Assembly (NCBI GenBank): GCA_012728975.1
Contig: JAAYDZ010000069.1
Location: 1 to 41,707 of the forward strand
Direction of reading: 5' to 3'
DNA: 41,707 bases
Source of the DNA: Bacteroidales bacterium
Lineage (GTDB): Bacteria > Bacteroidota > Bacteroidia > Bacteroidales > UBA932
A program made the position numbers and the translations under genes. Every line of letters begins with the position of its first letter. The first letter of the stretch is position 1. This document shows, in pieces, positions 31,466 through 38,375 of the stretch. Under the pieces are notes generated by a model. The model searched no databases. It saw only the letters and a list, made by a program, of their open reading frames with translations, and was not told the origin of the DNA.

Positions 31466-32476
31466 ATGGATTGTGCTATAGTCATACTTAACTGGAATGG
31501 TCGGAATTATCTTAAAAGGTATATTCCGACCCTTCTTGATTGTACGGTCAGCGAACGTTGTTTTGTGGTTGTGGCTGACAACGGATCCGAAGACGGGTCT
31601 GTTGAGTGGCTAAAAGAAAATCATCCCGATATAAGAGTAATAGAGTTTGATCGCAACTGGGGTTTTACCGGCGGCTATAACCGTGCTTTGGCTGAAGTTG
31701 AGGCCGATTATTATGTCTTGCTCAACTCCGATGTAGAGGTGACTCCAGGCTGGGCAGATACTCTTCTTTCCTTTATGGAGGAGCATCCCGAGGTCGGTGT
31801 GTGTCAGCCGAAAATACTTTCTGTGGCAGATAGGAACTCGTTTGAATATGCCGGCGCTGCTGGCGGATTCATCGATAAATATGGGTATCCATTCTGCAGA
31901 GGACGGATTCTCTCCAATATCGAGAAGGATAACGGACAATATGACCAGCCGAGAGAGGTCTTCTGGGCTACCGGTGCCTGTCTGATGATCAGATCCTCAC
32001 TTTATCACCATTTGGGTGGTTTGGAGGAACTGTTTTTTGCCCATATGGAGGAAATAGATCTCTGCTGGCGGGCAAAATTGCTGGGATATGAGGTGTGGGC
32101 TATTCCTTCCTCAATAGTTTATCATGTAGGCGGTGGCACTCTACCCAATGAATCTCCCCATAAACTCTATCTGAATTATCGTAACAGTTTGCTTATGCTC
32201 TGGAAAAATCTTCCCGATAAGATTCGGTGGAGGAGATTATTTATCCGTAAACTTCTGGACGGAGCTTCTGCTATGATATATCTGGTTACCGGTAAGATTG
32301 AGAATTTGAAGGCCGTATGGCGAGCTCATCGTGATTATTCCAGAATGAAACGTGAACTTGATCCTTCACCATTCTCAGAAGAGATCAACAACAAGGGCTA
32401 CTATCCACACAGCATTGTGCTGAAATTCTATTTTTCGCGTGGAAAAATCACTTTTGACAAGCTCAATAATCTTTAA
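31466..32476 (+). CDS. Family 2 glycosyltransferase (rhamnosyltransferase-like)
   Basis: The 336-residue enzyme opens with the GT-A fold: AIVILNWNGRNYLKRYIPTL, ADNGSEDGSVEWL and GFTGGYNRAL. The metal/nucleotide-sugar motif NSDVEV is at about residue 87-92, and W-A-T-G-A-C-L-M-I-R and an E-E-I-D-L-C-W-R segment (likely catalytic Asp region) follow. It is probably cytoplasmic or membrane-associated and adds a sugar during surface glycan synthesis. The acceptor and donor cannot be read from sequence. It begins 17 bp after the Ser/Arg-rich gene and may share its transcript. There are no other glycan genes nearby. Confidence 0.9.
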   Translation: MDCAIVILNWNGRNYLKRYIPTLLDCTVSERCFVVVADNGSEDGSVEWLKENHPDIRVIEFDRNWGFTGGYNRALAEVEADYYVLLNSDVEVTPGWADTLLSFMEEHPEVGVCQPKILSVADRNSFEYAGAAGGFIDKYGYPFCRGRILSNIEKDNGQYDQPREVFWATGACLMIRSSLYHHLGGLEELFFAHMEEIDLCWRAKLLGYEVWAIPSSIVYHVGGGTLPNESPHKLYLNYRNSLLMLWKNLPDKIRWRRLFIRKLLDGASAMIYLVTGKIENLKAVWRAHRDYSRMKRELDPSPFSEEINNKGYYPHSIVLKFYFSRGKITFDKLNNL

Positions 32477-32485
32477 AGTGGCCCG

Positions 32486-32737
32486 TCAATCTTTGAGAGT
32501 ATCAATAGACTGGTATAGCGCAAGTATTTTGTCGGCTATCTCCAGGAGTTGTTCGCCCTTTTTCGTCAGAACCAGGGTTTGGCTTATCCGGAGAAAGAGT
32601 GCTCCGCCAAGTTCCTTTTCAAGCAGGGCGATATGCTTGGAAACAGCCGGTTGGGATATACCCATAATTTTTGCCGTTTTGGAAAAACTCAACTGGCGGG
32701 CAGCCACGGCAAACACTTGCAGTCTTTTGTCGGTCAT
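32486..32737 (-). CDS. Stand-alone LysR-type DNA-binding domain protein
   Basis: This 83-residue protein is only the winged helix-turn-helix of LysR regulators: LQVFAVAARQLSFSKTAKIM, then GISQPAVSKHIALLEKEL and LTLTKKG-type wing (LVLTKKGEQLLEIA). Full LysR proteins have about 300 residues, and the ligand-binding domain is missing. The gene ends properly in a stop 9 bp from the convergent glycosyltransferase, with no remnant of the missing domain. It is either a natural mini-regulator, as occurs in some Bacteroidetes, or an old deletion. Its -7 element (TAACTTTG) ends 7 bp from the ATG, so the mRNA may be nearly leaderless. Confidence 0.8.
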   Translation of the reverse strand: MTDKRLQVFAVAARQLSFSKTAKIMGISQPAVSKHIALLEKELGGALFLRISQTLVLTKKGEQLLEIADKILALYQSIDTLKD

Positions 32738-32744
32738 AATGCCA

Positions 32745-32752
32745 CAAAGTTA
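32745..32752 (-). promoter_or_regulatory. Putative -7 element (TAACTTTG) of the mini-LysR gene
   Basis: TAACTTTG on the minus strand matches TAnnTTTG and lies 7 bp from the ATG at 32737. Confidence 0.55.
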
Positions 32753-32764
32753 GCTAAAAATGCA

Positions 32765-32772
32765 TAAATTTG
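32765..32772 (+). promoter_or_regulatory. Putative -7 element (TAAATTTG) of the M16 protease gene
   Basis: TAAATTTG matches TAnnTTTG, back to back with the divergent mini-LysR element. The leader to the ATG at 32831 would be about 52 nt. Confidence 0.45.
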
Positions 32773-32830
32773 TAAGATGAACTTTATTATTTTGATAACA
32801 CTTTTTATAATATTTATTTAACAATTTAAA

Positions 32831-35641
32831 ATGAGAAGAATCATTTCAACGATTTTGTCACTCCTTGTGACATTTATTTCTTTCGCACAGATCAATCCTC
32901 AGGGCCTTCTTGAGAGAGACCCCTCCGTGAGATACGGCAAATTTGAAAACGGATTGACCTATTACATCAAACACAACGACAAGCCCGCTGAAAGAGCTGA
33001 CTACTATCTTTTCACCAATGTGGGTGCTATCCAGGAGACCCCTGCCCAAAATGGTCTTGCTCACTTCCTCGAGCATATGGCGCTCAACGGTACCAAGAAC
33101 CTCCCGGGTAAGATGATGATCAATTATTTTGAGAGCATCGGAGCCAGTTTCGGTCCCAATATCAATGCCTCCACAGGAGTAGAGCAGACAATGTATATGC
33201 TCACTAATATCCCTACTACCAGAGAAGGTATCATCGACACGGCTCTGCTGGTAATGCACGACTATTCCGCTTTTGTGACCAACGATCCCGTCGAAATAGA
33301 TAAGGAGAGAGGCGTAATTATTGAGGAGTGGCGTACTCGTCGTACTGCCGAATGGAGAAATATCGAGAAGGCATGGGAATATCTTTATAAAGGTTCGAAA
33401 TATGCCACCTGTAATATCATCGGTACTAAGGAAAACCTTGAGACCTTCCCTGCAAGTGAGCTTCAGGATTTCTATCACACCTGGTATCGTCCCGATCTTC
33501 AGGCAGTAGTTGTGGTGGGTGATATTGACCCCGAAGTGATTGAGGCCAAGCTCAGGACACTTTTCGAGGATATCCCGGCACACGAGAATCCTAAACCCAA
33601 GGAGGAGATACTTCTTCCGGAAAATGAAGACCCCATAGTTGGCATTATCACCGATCCCGAAACAAGAATGAGCCAGATACAGTTTGCAGTAAAATATCCC
33701 CTTTTGACTCCGAGGATGGTACGCCAGTATGGTGCAGGCTTTATGAATGATCTTGCCGTAGATTTGGTAAATGCTGTTTTCTCAGAGAGATTTGATGATA
33801 TTAGAAAGAAGGCTGATGCTCCATTCTTTGCCGGCGGCGCTGTTTTTACGAACCTGATCCTCACTTCGGATGCGCTTATGGCAAGCGCCGCATTTAGGGA
33901 CGGAGAGGCTTTAACGGCATTTGAGGCAGCTTTGACTGAAATAGAAAAGGCAAAAAGGTTCGGATTTACAGAAAGTGAACTCGAGAGGGCCAAGACCAAT
34001 ATGATTGCTAACGCTGAAAGGGCTACTTCCAATGCTGAGAGCCGTAAGAATGGTGAATATGTACAGGATTATATGACTGATTTCTTCTCAGGCTGGCCTT
34101 TTATGACTCCTGCATACAAAGAAGAGCAGATAAAAGGTTATCTTCCCTTTCTTTCCCTGGATGTAATAAATGCATTCCTTAAGACTATTTCTTATGATAA
34201 GAATGTAGTGGTTCTTTACCTTGCTCCCGAACGGGAGGGTCTTGTACATCCTGTAGAGCAGGACTTTATAACTATAATTGACAAGGTGAAAAATGCTGAA
34301 ATGGAATCGGGAATTCAGGAAGAGGAGTTGGGAGAATTGGTAGATGCAGCGCTTCTTTTAGGTAGTAAAGTAAAAGAGGAGAAAGAAGGTCTCTTTAATT
34401 CCACAGTATGGACCCTTGAAAATGACATCCGCGTGATTGTAAGACCCTCAGACTATAAAAAGGAAGAGGTTACATTCCGTCTTCAGGTTCCCGGTGGAAA
34501 ATCTCTGATTGCAGAATCGGAACTTCCTTCGGTTGATGACAATATGATTGCTCTCTATAGTAATATGGGAGGCGTTTCCCATTTCCCTTCAACTACATTG
34601 AACAAAATGCTCACCGGTATAATCGTTTCCGAATCACCCTTTATAGAGGATGAATTCCACGGAATAGCCGGACAGAGTGCACCTAAGGACTTCGAGACAT
34701 TAATGCAACTGGTATATCTCCAGGTGACAGAGCCTAGGTTTGTGGAAGAAGAGATCGCTCCCGCATTTACTCAGATGAATGCCATTGTTCCCAATCTCTC
34801 AAAACAGCCCAATTATATACTTGGTGAAGCATATCTCAAGACAGCATATGGCGACAATCCCCGCAGACAACTTATCTCCATGGATATGCTAAGTAAGATG
34901 TCGGTAGCTTCCCTGGAGCAATCTTACAAGACTCTATTCTCCAATATGGCAGGTGCCTGTGTCTATATCACGGGTAATGTGGACCTTGAGACGATCAAGC
35001 CATTAGTAGAGAAATATATCGGTTCTCTCCCTACTGTAGGTCAGGGAAACACATATATTGACCATAATCTCCAGGTGGTGCCCGGAAAGGTTGAGAATAT
35101 TTTCAATGCTCCTATGACTACTCCTAAGAGCAGCGTACTTATGATCTTTAGCGGTGATCTGAAGTATGATCTTGAAAACGTGCTTACAATGCAGGCTTTC
35201 CGCTATACGCTTGACCTCATCTATACAGAGACCATTAGGGAGGAGGAGGGTGCAACCTACGGTGTGGGTACACAAGGCTCCGTATCGGCTATACCTCAGA
35301 ACAGGGGCGAGATGATCATTCAGTTTGATACCGATCCCGCCAGAGTGGAAGAGATGATTAAATTGGCAATCCAAGGTGTCGAGGATATTGCAAATAACGG
35401 TCCTACCGAAGAGCAGATGGTTAAAGTCAGGGAAAATTTCCTCAAAAATGTCTCCGAATCCCGTATCAGCAACAGTTACTGGGCGAACAACCTGCGTCAG
35501 TATGATCTCACAGGTGTGGACCTGGACACTGAGCGCGAAGCTCTAATCAATTCCCTCACTGCTGAAAAAGTGAAAAACTTTGTTGCAGAGTTCATCGGGC
35601 AGGGCAACCTTGTCAAGATTGTGATGAACCCGGAGGAATAG
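32831..35641 (+). CDS. M16-family zinc metallopeptidase (PqqL/insulinase-like), secreted
   Basis: The 936-residue protein has a signal peptide (about 1-20, ending SFAQ). The inverted zinc motif HFLEH (H78, E81, H82) is followed by the third ligand region GVIIEEWR at about 162-169. Four M16 domains are expected: two in the N-terminal half with the active site, and two inactive ones in the C-terminal half (for example EEGATYGVGTQGSVSAIPQN near residue 808, the substrate-binding R/Y-type region). It should degrade peptides in the periplasm. It stands alone between the divergent mini-LysR gene and a hypothetical-DUF2147 pair, with a hairpin just after the stop. Confidence 0.93.
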   Translation: MRRIISTILSLLVTFISFAQINPQGLLERDPSVRYGKFENGLTYYIKHNDKPAERADYYLFTNVGAIQETPAQNGLAHFLEHMALNGTKNLPGKMMINYFESIGASFGPNINASTGVEQTMYMLTNIPTTREGIIDTALLVMHDYSAFVTNDPVEIDKERGVIIEEWRTRRTAEWRNIEKAWEYLYKGSKYATCNIIGTKENLETFPASELQDFYHTWYRPDLQAVVVVGDIDPEVIEAKLRTLFEDIPAHENPKPKEEILLPENEDPIVGIITDPETRMSQIQFAVKYPLLTPRMVRQYGAGFMNDLAVDLVNAVFSERFDDIRKKADAPFFAGGAVFTNLILTSDALMASAAFRDGEALTAFEAALTEIEKAKRFGFTESELERAKTNMIANAERATSNAESRKNGEYVQDYMTDFFSGWPFMTPAYKEEQIKGYLPFLSLDVINAFLKTISYDKNVVVLYLAPEREGLVHPVEQDFITIIDKVKNAEMESGIQEEELGELVDAALLLGSKVKEEKEGLFNSTVWTLENDIRVIVRPSDYKKEEVTFRLQVPGGKSLIAESELPSVDDNMIALYSNMGGVSHFPSTTLNKMLTGIIVSESPFIEDEFHGIAGQSAPKDFETLMQLVYLQVTEPRFVEEEIAPAFTQMNAIVPNLSKQPNYILGEAYLKTAYGDNPRRQLISMDMLSKMSVASLEQSYKTLFSNMAGACVYITGNVDLETIKPLVEKYIGSLPTVGQGNTYIDHNLQVVPGKVENIFNAPMTTPKSSVLMIFSGDLKYDLENVLTMQAFRYTLDLIYTETIREEEGATYGVGTQGSVSAIPQNRGEMIIQFDTDPARVEEMIKLAIQGVEDIANNGPTEEQMVKVRENFLKNVSESRISNSYWANNLRQYDLTGVDLDTEREALINSLTAEKVKNFVAEFIGQGNLVKIVMNPEE

Positions 35642-35655
35642 TGATATAGCTCCTG

Positions 35656-35691
35656 GCTGTTGGCCTTTGGCAATTGCTAATGGCCAACAGC
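35656..35691. repeat. Inverted repeat after the M16 gene, with short direct repeats
   Basis: GCTGTTGGCC (35656-35665) pairs perfectly with GGCCAACAGC (35682-35691) over a 16-nt loop. AATTGCTAA occurs both in the loop and just after the right arm. There is no T-run, so a classical terminator is doubtful. Read-through folding or a degenerate mobile repeat are alternatives. Confidence 0.7.
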
Positions 35692-35709
35692 TAATTGCTA
35701 AGCAAGTAT

Positions 35710-37182
35710 ATGATAAATATCAGGACAAGAATTCATGACAACTTCTCCGTAGAATTTAAGGAGAGTTTTGTGGTTGACGCGCAGCAAAGAAAAAACGATT
35801 TTGCAGTCAATACATGGATTTTTGTGCCTAATAGTCTCGATATTCACCCTGATAGTTACAGCAAAGAGCAGTTTTATCGTGATGTAAAGAGTAATGTGCG
35901 TCTCAAAACCCCCGTATATCTTCTACGAGATATTGCGGGGGGAGATGCCGTGCCTTTGACCTATCTGCGCGATGCAATGAGTGTGATGGCTAAAGCTCCG
36001 GACAAGGTAAATATCGCGGAGTACGAGTATCAGATCAAGATGTTCTGTGCCATAGCCAAGAGTTCTATCAGGGATGAGGTGCAGCATATACTTGAAAAGA
36101 GTGAGATGGAGGATATCCTCGATTCCTGTGATAACTATATTGGTTATATAAATGGGTTGGTGCAGAGTTACCGTGCTCTGGAGCATATTATCGATGTACC
36201 GACAGCCAACCCCGCTCTGCGGGCTCATTTCTCTTTTGGCGATGAGTTTTTGAGTTATATGTCGGTATATTACAGTTTCAAACTCATCAAATTGCTTGAG
36301 GATAAGCCGGAAGCAGAACGACAAAGTGCTGCTCTTAAGGAATTTTTAAGGGAAACCGGTGACTATCGCAGTCGCAAGGGTTTTCCTGCCGTTTCGGCTA
36401 ATAACAAAAAAAATAATGATCAGCTGATTTATCGCTATGGTGTTTTGCGCAAATATGTAGCGAGTGATCTTTTTGTAGAGCTTACAAAGAAAAAAGATGG
36501 TGTGGCAGTCGAGCAGATTTACTACTCCATTGCAGCAGGAATGGCTATGGTGATTGCTACGGTAGTTACCATAATTTTTCAGAAAAGTTTCGCATCATTC
36601 CCCATCCTCCTTTTCTTGGCGCTCATTGCGAGCTATATGCTTAAGGATAGAGTCAAGGATTTGATGCGTTACTATTTTGCCCACAAACTGGGTAAAAAAT
36701 ATTTTGACAATAAGGCTGTTATTAATATTAAAGAGCAGAAGGTGGGTTATATCAAAGAGGGAGTTGATTTTATTTCCGAATCGAAAATTCCTGCAGAGGT
36801 GCTGGAAATGCGCAACAGCTCCACGTTGATACCGGCTGCAATTCACATATTGGATGAGAAAATCATTCTTTACCGTAAACTGGTCACCATCGACAGTCAG
36901 CTACTTGCCCAAAACAGCGTCTACCCGCTCACCGGCATCAATGATATTTTCCGCCTTCATTTCAAGAGTTTCTGCCATAAAATGGACAATCCCGAACAGT
37001 GGCTTGATTTATTGGAACAAGATGGCAGAATAAGCAGGGTGAAGGCCAACAAATTCTACTATATCAACATCATAACCCAGGTTAAAGATGCCTCTGAATC
37101 CAGGTATCACCATTTCCGTGTAAAAATGACACGTGACGGTATTAAGGACATTGAGAATCTTAGCAGAGAAGAGAGATTATGA
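35710..37182 (+). CDS. Conserved hypothetical protein with two central membrane helices
   Basis: I do not recognise a family in this 490-residue protein. The ATG at 35710 (MINIRTRIHDNFSVEFKESF) is preferred over an in-frame TTG five codons upstream. Residues 1-270 look soluble and mixed alpha/beta with long helices. Two adjacent membrane helices follow (about 275-296 and 298-316; YYSIAAGMAMVIATVVTIIF). A C-terminal soluble domain of about 170 residues completes it. Both soluble parts should lie on the same (cytoplasmic) side. It overlaps the DUF2147 gene by 4 bp, so the two products may act together. Confidence 0.7.
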   Translation: MINIRTRIHDNFSVEFKESFVVDAQQRKNDFAVNTWIFVPNSLDIHPDSYSKEQFYRDVKSNVRLKTPVYLLRDIAGGDAVPLTYLRDAMSVMAKAPDKVNIAEYEYQIKMFCAIAKSSIRDEVQHILEKSEMEDILDSCDNYIGYINGLVQSYRALEHIIDVPTANPALRAHFSFGDEFLSYMSVYYSFKLIKLLEDKPEAERQSAALKEFLRETGDYRSRKGFPAVSANNKKNNDQLIYRYGVLRKYVASDLFVELTKKKDGVAVEQIYYSIAAGMAMVIATVVTIIFQKSFASFPILLFLALIASYMLKDRVKDLMRYYFAHKLGKKYFDNKAVINIKEQKVGYIKEGVDFISESKIPAEVLEMRNSSTLIPAAIHILDEKIILYRKLVTIDSQLLAQNSVYPLTGINDIFRLHFKSFCHKMDNPEQWLDLLEQDGRISRVKANKFYYINIITQVKDASESRYHHFRVKMTRDGIKDIENLSREERL

Positions 37183-37583
37183 AGTTGAAATGCATCTCAA
37201 GATTACTGTCGGCAGCCTTGACTTTGGTGTTGGCCCTGCCCTATATCACTTATGGTCAGGATTTGCCCGAAAACGAGATTCTTGGTTTTTGGGTTGATGA
37301 GAGAGGGGAAACCAGATCTGAATTTTACCGCAATGAAGATGGCACATTCTGTGCAAAGGTCCTCTGGCATGTGGATCCGAAAAAACAGGACCGAATCAAT
37401 CTTGTTTTCATTAAAGGTATGCACTATAACGCTTCCGACAATACCTGGACAACATCTTATATGTACTCACCCGACCATCGGTTAACAGCCAGGGGTACTT
37501 TATGGATTAAGGATGGTGTCCTTTATGTTAAAGGTCGCAAATTTGGCATCTCTGCTACACGTCGCTTCTTTCGCGCAGAGTAG
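37179..37583 (+). CDS. DUF2147 small exported protein
   Basis: The 134-residue protein has a signal peptide (about 1-26, ending TYGQD). The DUF2147 pattern is clear: ILGFWVDERGETRSEFYRN, then FCAKVLWHVD, and a late L-Y-V-K-G strand. It is a lipocalin-like beta fold and should be periplasmic. Function is unknown in the family. It is translationally coupled (ATGA) to the hypothetical membrane protein before it. It is convergent with cutC 38 bp away. Confidence 0.85.
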   Translation: MKLKCISRLLSAALTLVLALPYITYGQDLPENEILGFWVDERGETRSEFYRNEDGTFCAKVLWHVDPKKQDRINLVFIKGMHYNASDNTWTTSYMYSPDHRLTARGTLWIKDGVLYVKGRKFGISATRRFFRAE

Positions 37584-37621
37584 CTAATCTTGTAGCAATT
37601 CAGAGAGAACAAACATTTTTT

Positions 37622-38275
37622 TTACAGAAACCCGTCTAGCAGACTCAGACGGGAGCCGTGAATTTCCGGAACGGAAGTTTCGCTAATAATTTGTCGGGCG
37701 TTTTCGGGTGTTATCCCGGCACCCGCCATTATGGTCGTCCCGCTGTTTGAACTCATTTTTACCATATGGGCAATTGTCTCCCGTCCTTCAAAGGCCGACT
37801 CTGCACCGCCTGAAGTGAGCACGCGGTCGAAACCGATATCAATCACTCTCTCTAAAGTCTTGAAAATATCCCTCGAACGGTCGATTGCCCGATGAAAGGT
37901 AGTCGAGAGACCATACTCGCTTGCGGCGGCAAACATTTCGCTGCAAGCGCCATACTCTATGGAGCGATCACGCGCAAGGGCGCCAATGACCACACCATCT
38001 ATCACCTTGCCCTCCTCCGTAAGCAGAGAGCCGCAGAACTCAATATCTTGCAGTATACGGGCAATCTCGGCTGTAGAGTAGCAGAAATCCCCTCCGCGTG
38101 GTCTTATGAGCACATGGAGGGCAATATCCAGTCGCTTACGTGTCTGTTCAATCTCGTCATAGGAGGGTGTCACCCCGCCGATAGAAAGGTTGTTACAGAG
38201 TTCCACCCTGAGGGCTCCTTTCTCCTGCGCCTTGAGCGCAATATCCATATTTTCGGAACAAATCTCTATTAACAT
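37622..38275 (-). CDS. cutC: CutC family protein (copper homeostasis)
   Basis: The 217-residue TIM-barrel protein begins MLIEICSENMDIALKAQEKG and contains the CutC motifs RVELCNNLSIGGVTPS, IRPRGGDFCYS and RVLTSGGAESAFEG. CutC was tied to copper tolerance, but its biochemical activity is not settled. The in-frame ATG at 38293 lies upstream of a perfect TATATTTG element at 38280-38287 that ends only 5 bp before the second ATG at 38275. I therefore take 38275 as the start, with a leaderless or near-leaderless mRNA. Confidence 0.92.
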   Translation of the reverse strand: MLIEICSENMDIALKAQEKGALRVELCNNLSIGGVTPSYDEIEQTRKRLDIALHVLIRPRGGDFCYSTAEIARILQDIEFCGSLLTEEGKVIDGVVIGALARDRSIEYGACSEMFAAASEYGLSTTFHRAIDRSRDIFKTLERVIDIGFDRVLTSGGAESAFEGRETIAHMVKMSSNSGTTIMAGAGITPENARQIISETSVPEIHGSRLSLLDGFL

Positions 38276-38279
38276 GGTA

Positions 38280-38287
38280 CAAATATA
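38280..38287 (-). promoter_or_regulatory. Putative -7 element (TATATTTG) of cutC
   Basis: TATATTTG matches TAnnTTTG and is followed by only TACC before the cutC ATG. Confidence 0.6.
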
Positions 38288-38300
38288 GGTCAATTTTCGT

Positions 38301-38334
38301 AAATTGCAGAGTTATCTTCAAAGTGCTGCAATTT
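38301..38334. repeat. Inverted repeat in the cutC / transglutaminase-like divergent gap
   Basis: AAATTGCA (38301-38308) and TGCAATTT (38327-38334) are perfect 8-bp inverted arms over 18 nt. They lie between the divergent genes and could be an operator or a small RNA fold. No TAnnTTTG element for the plus gene is visible. Confidence 0.5.
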
Positions 38335-38375
38335 AGAGAGATAATACAGAGATTGATAATTCAAAAACCTGCAAT

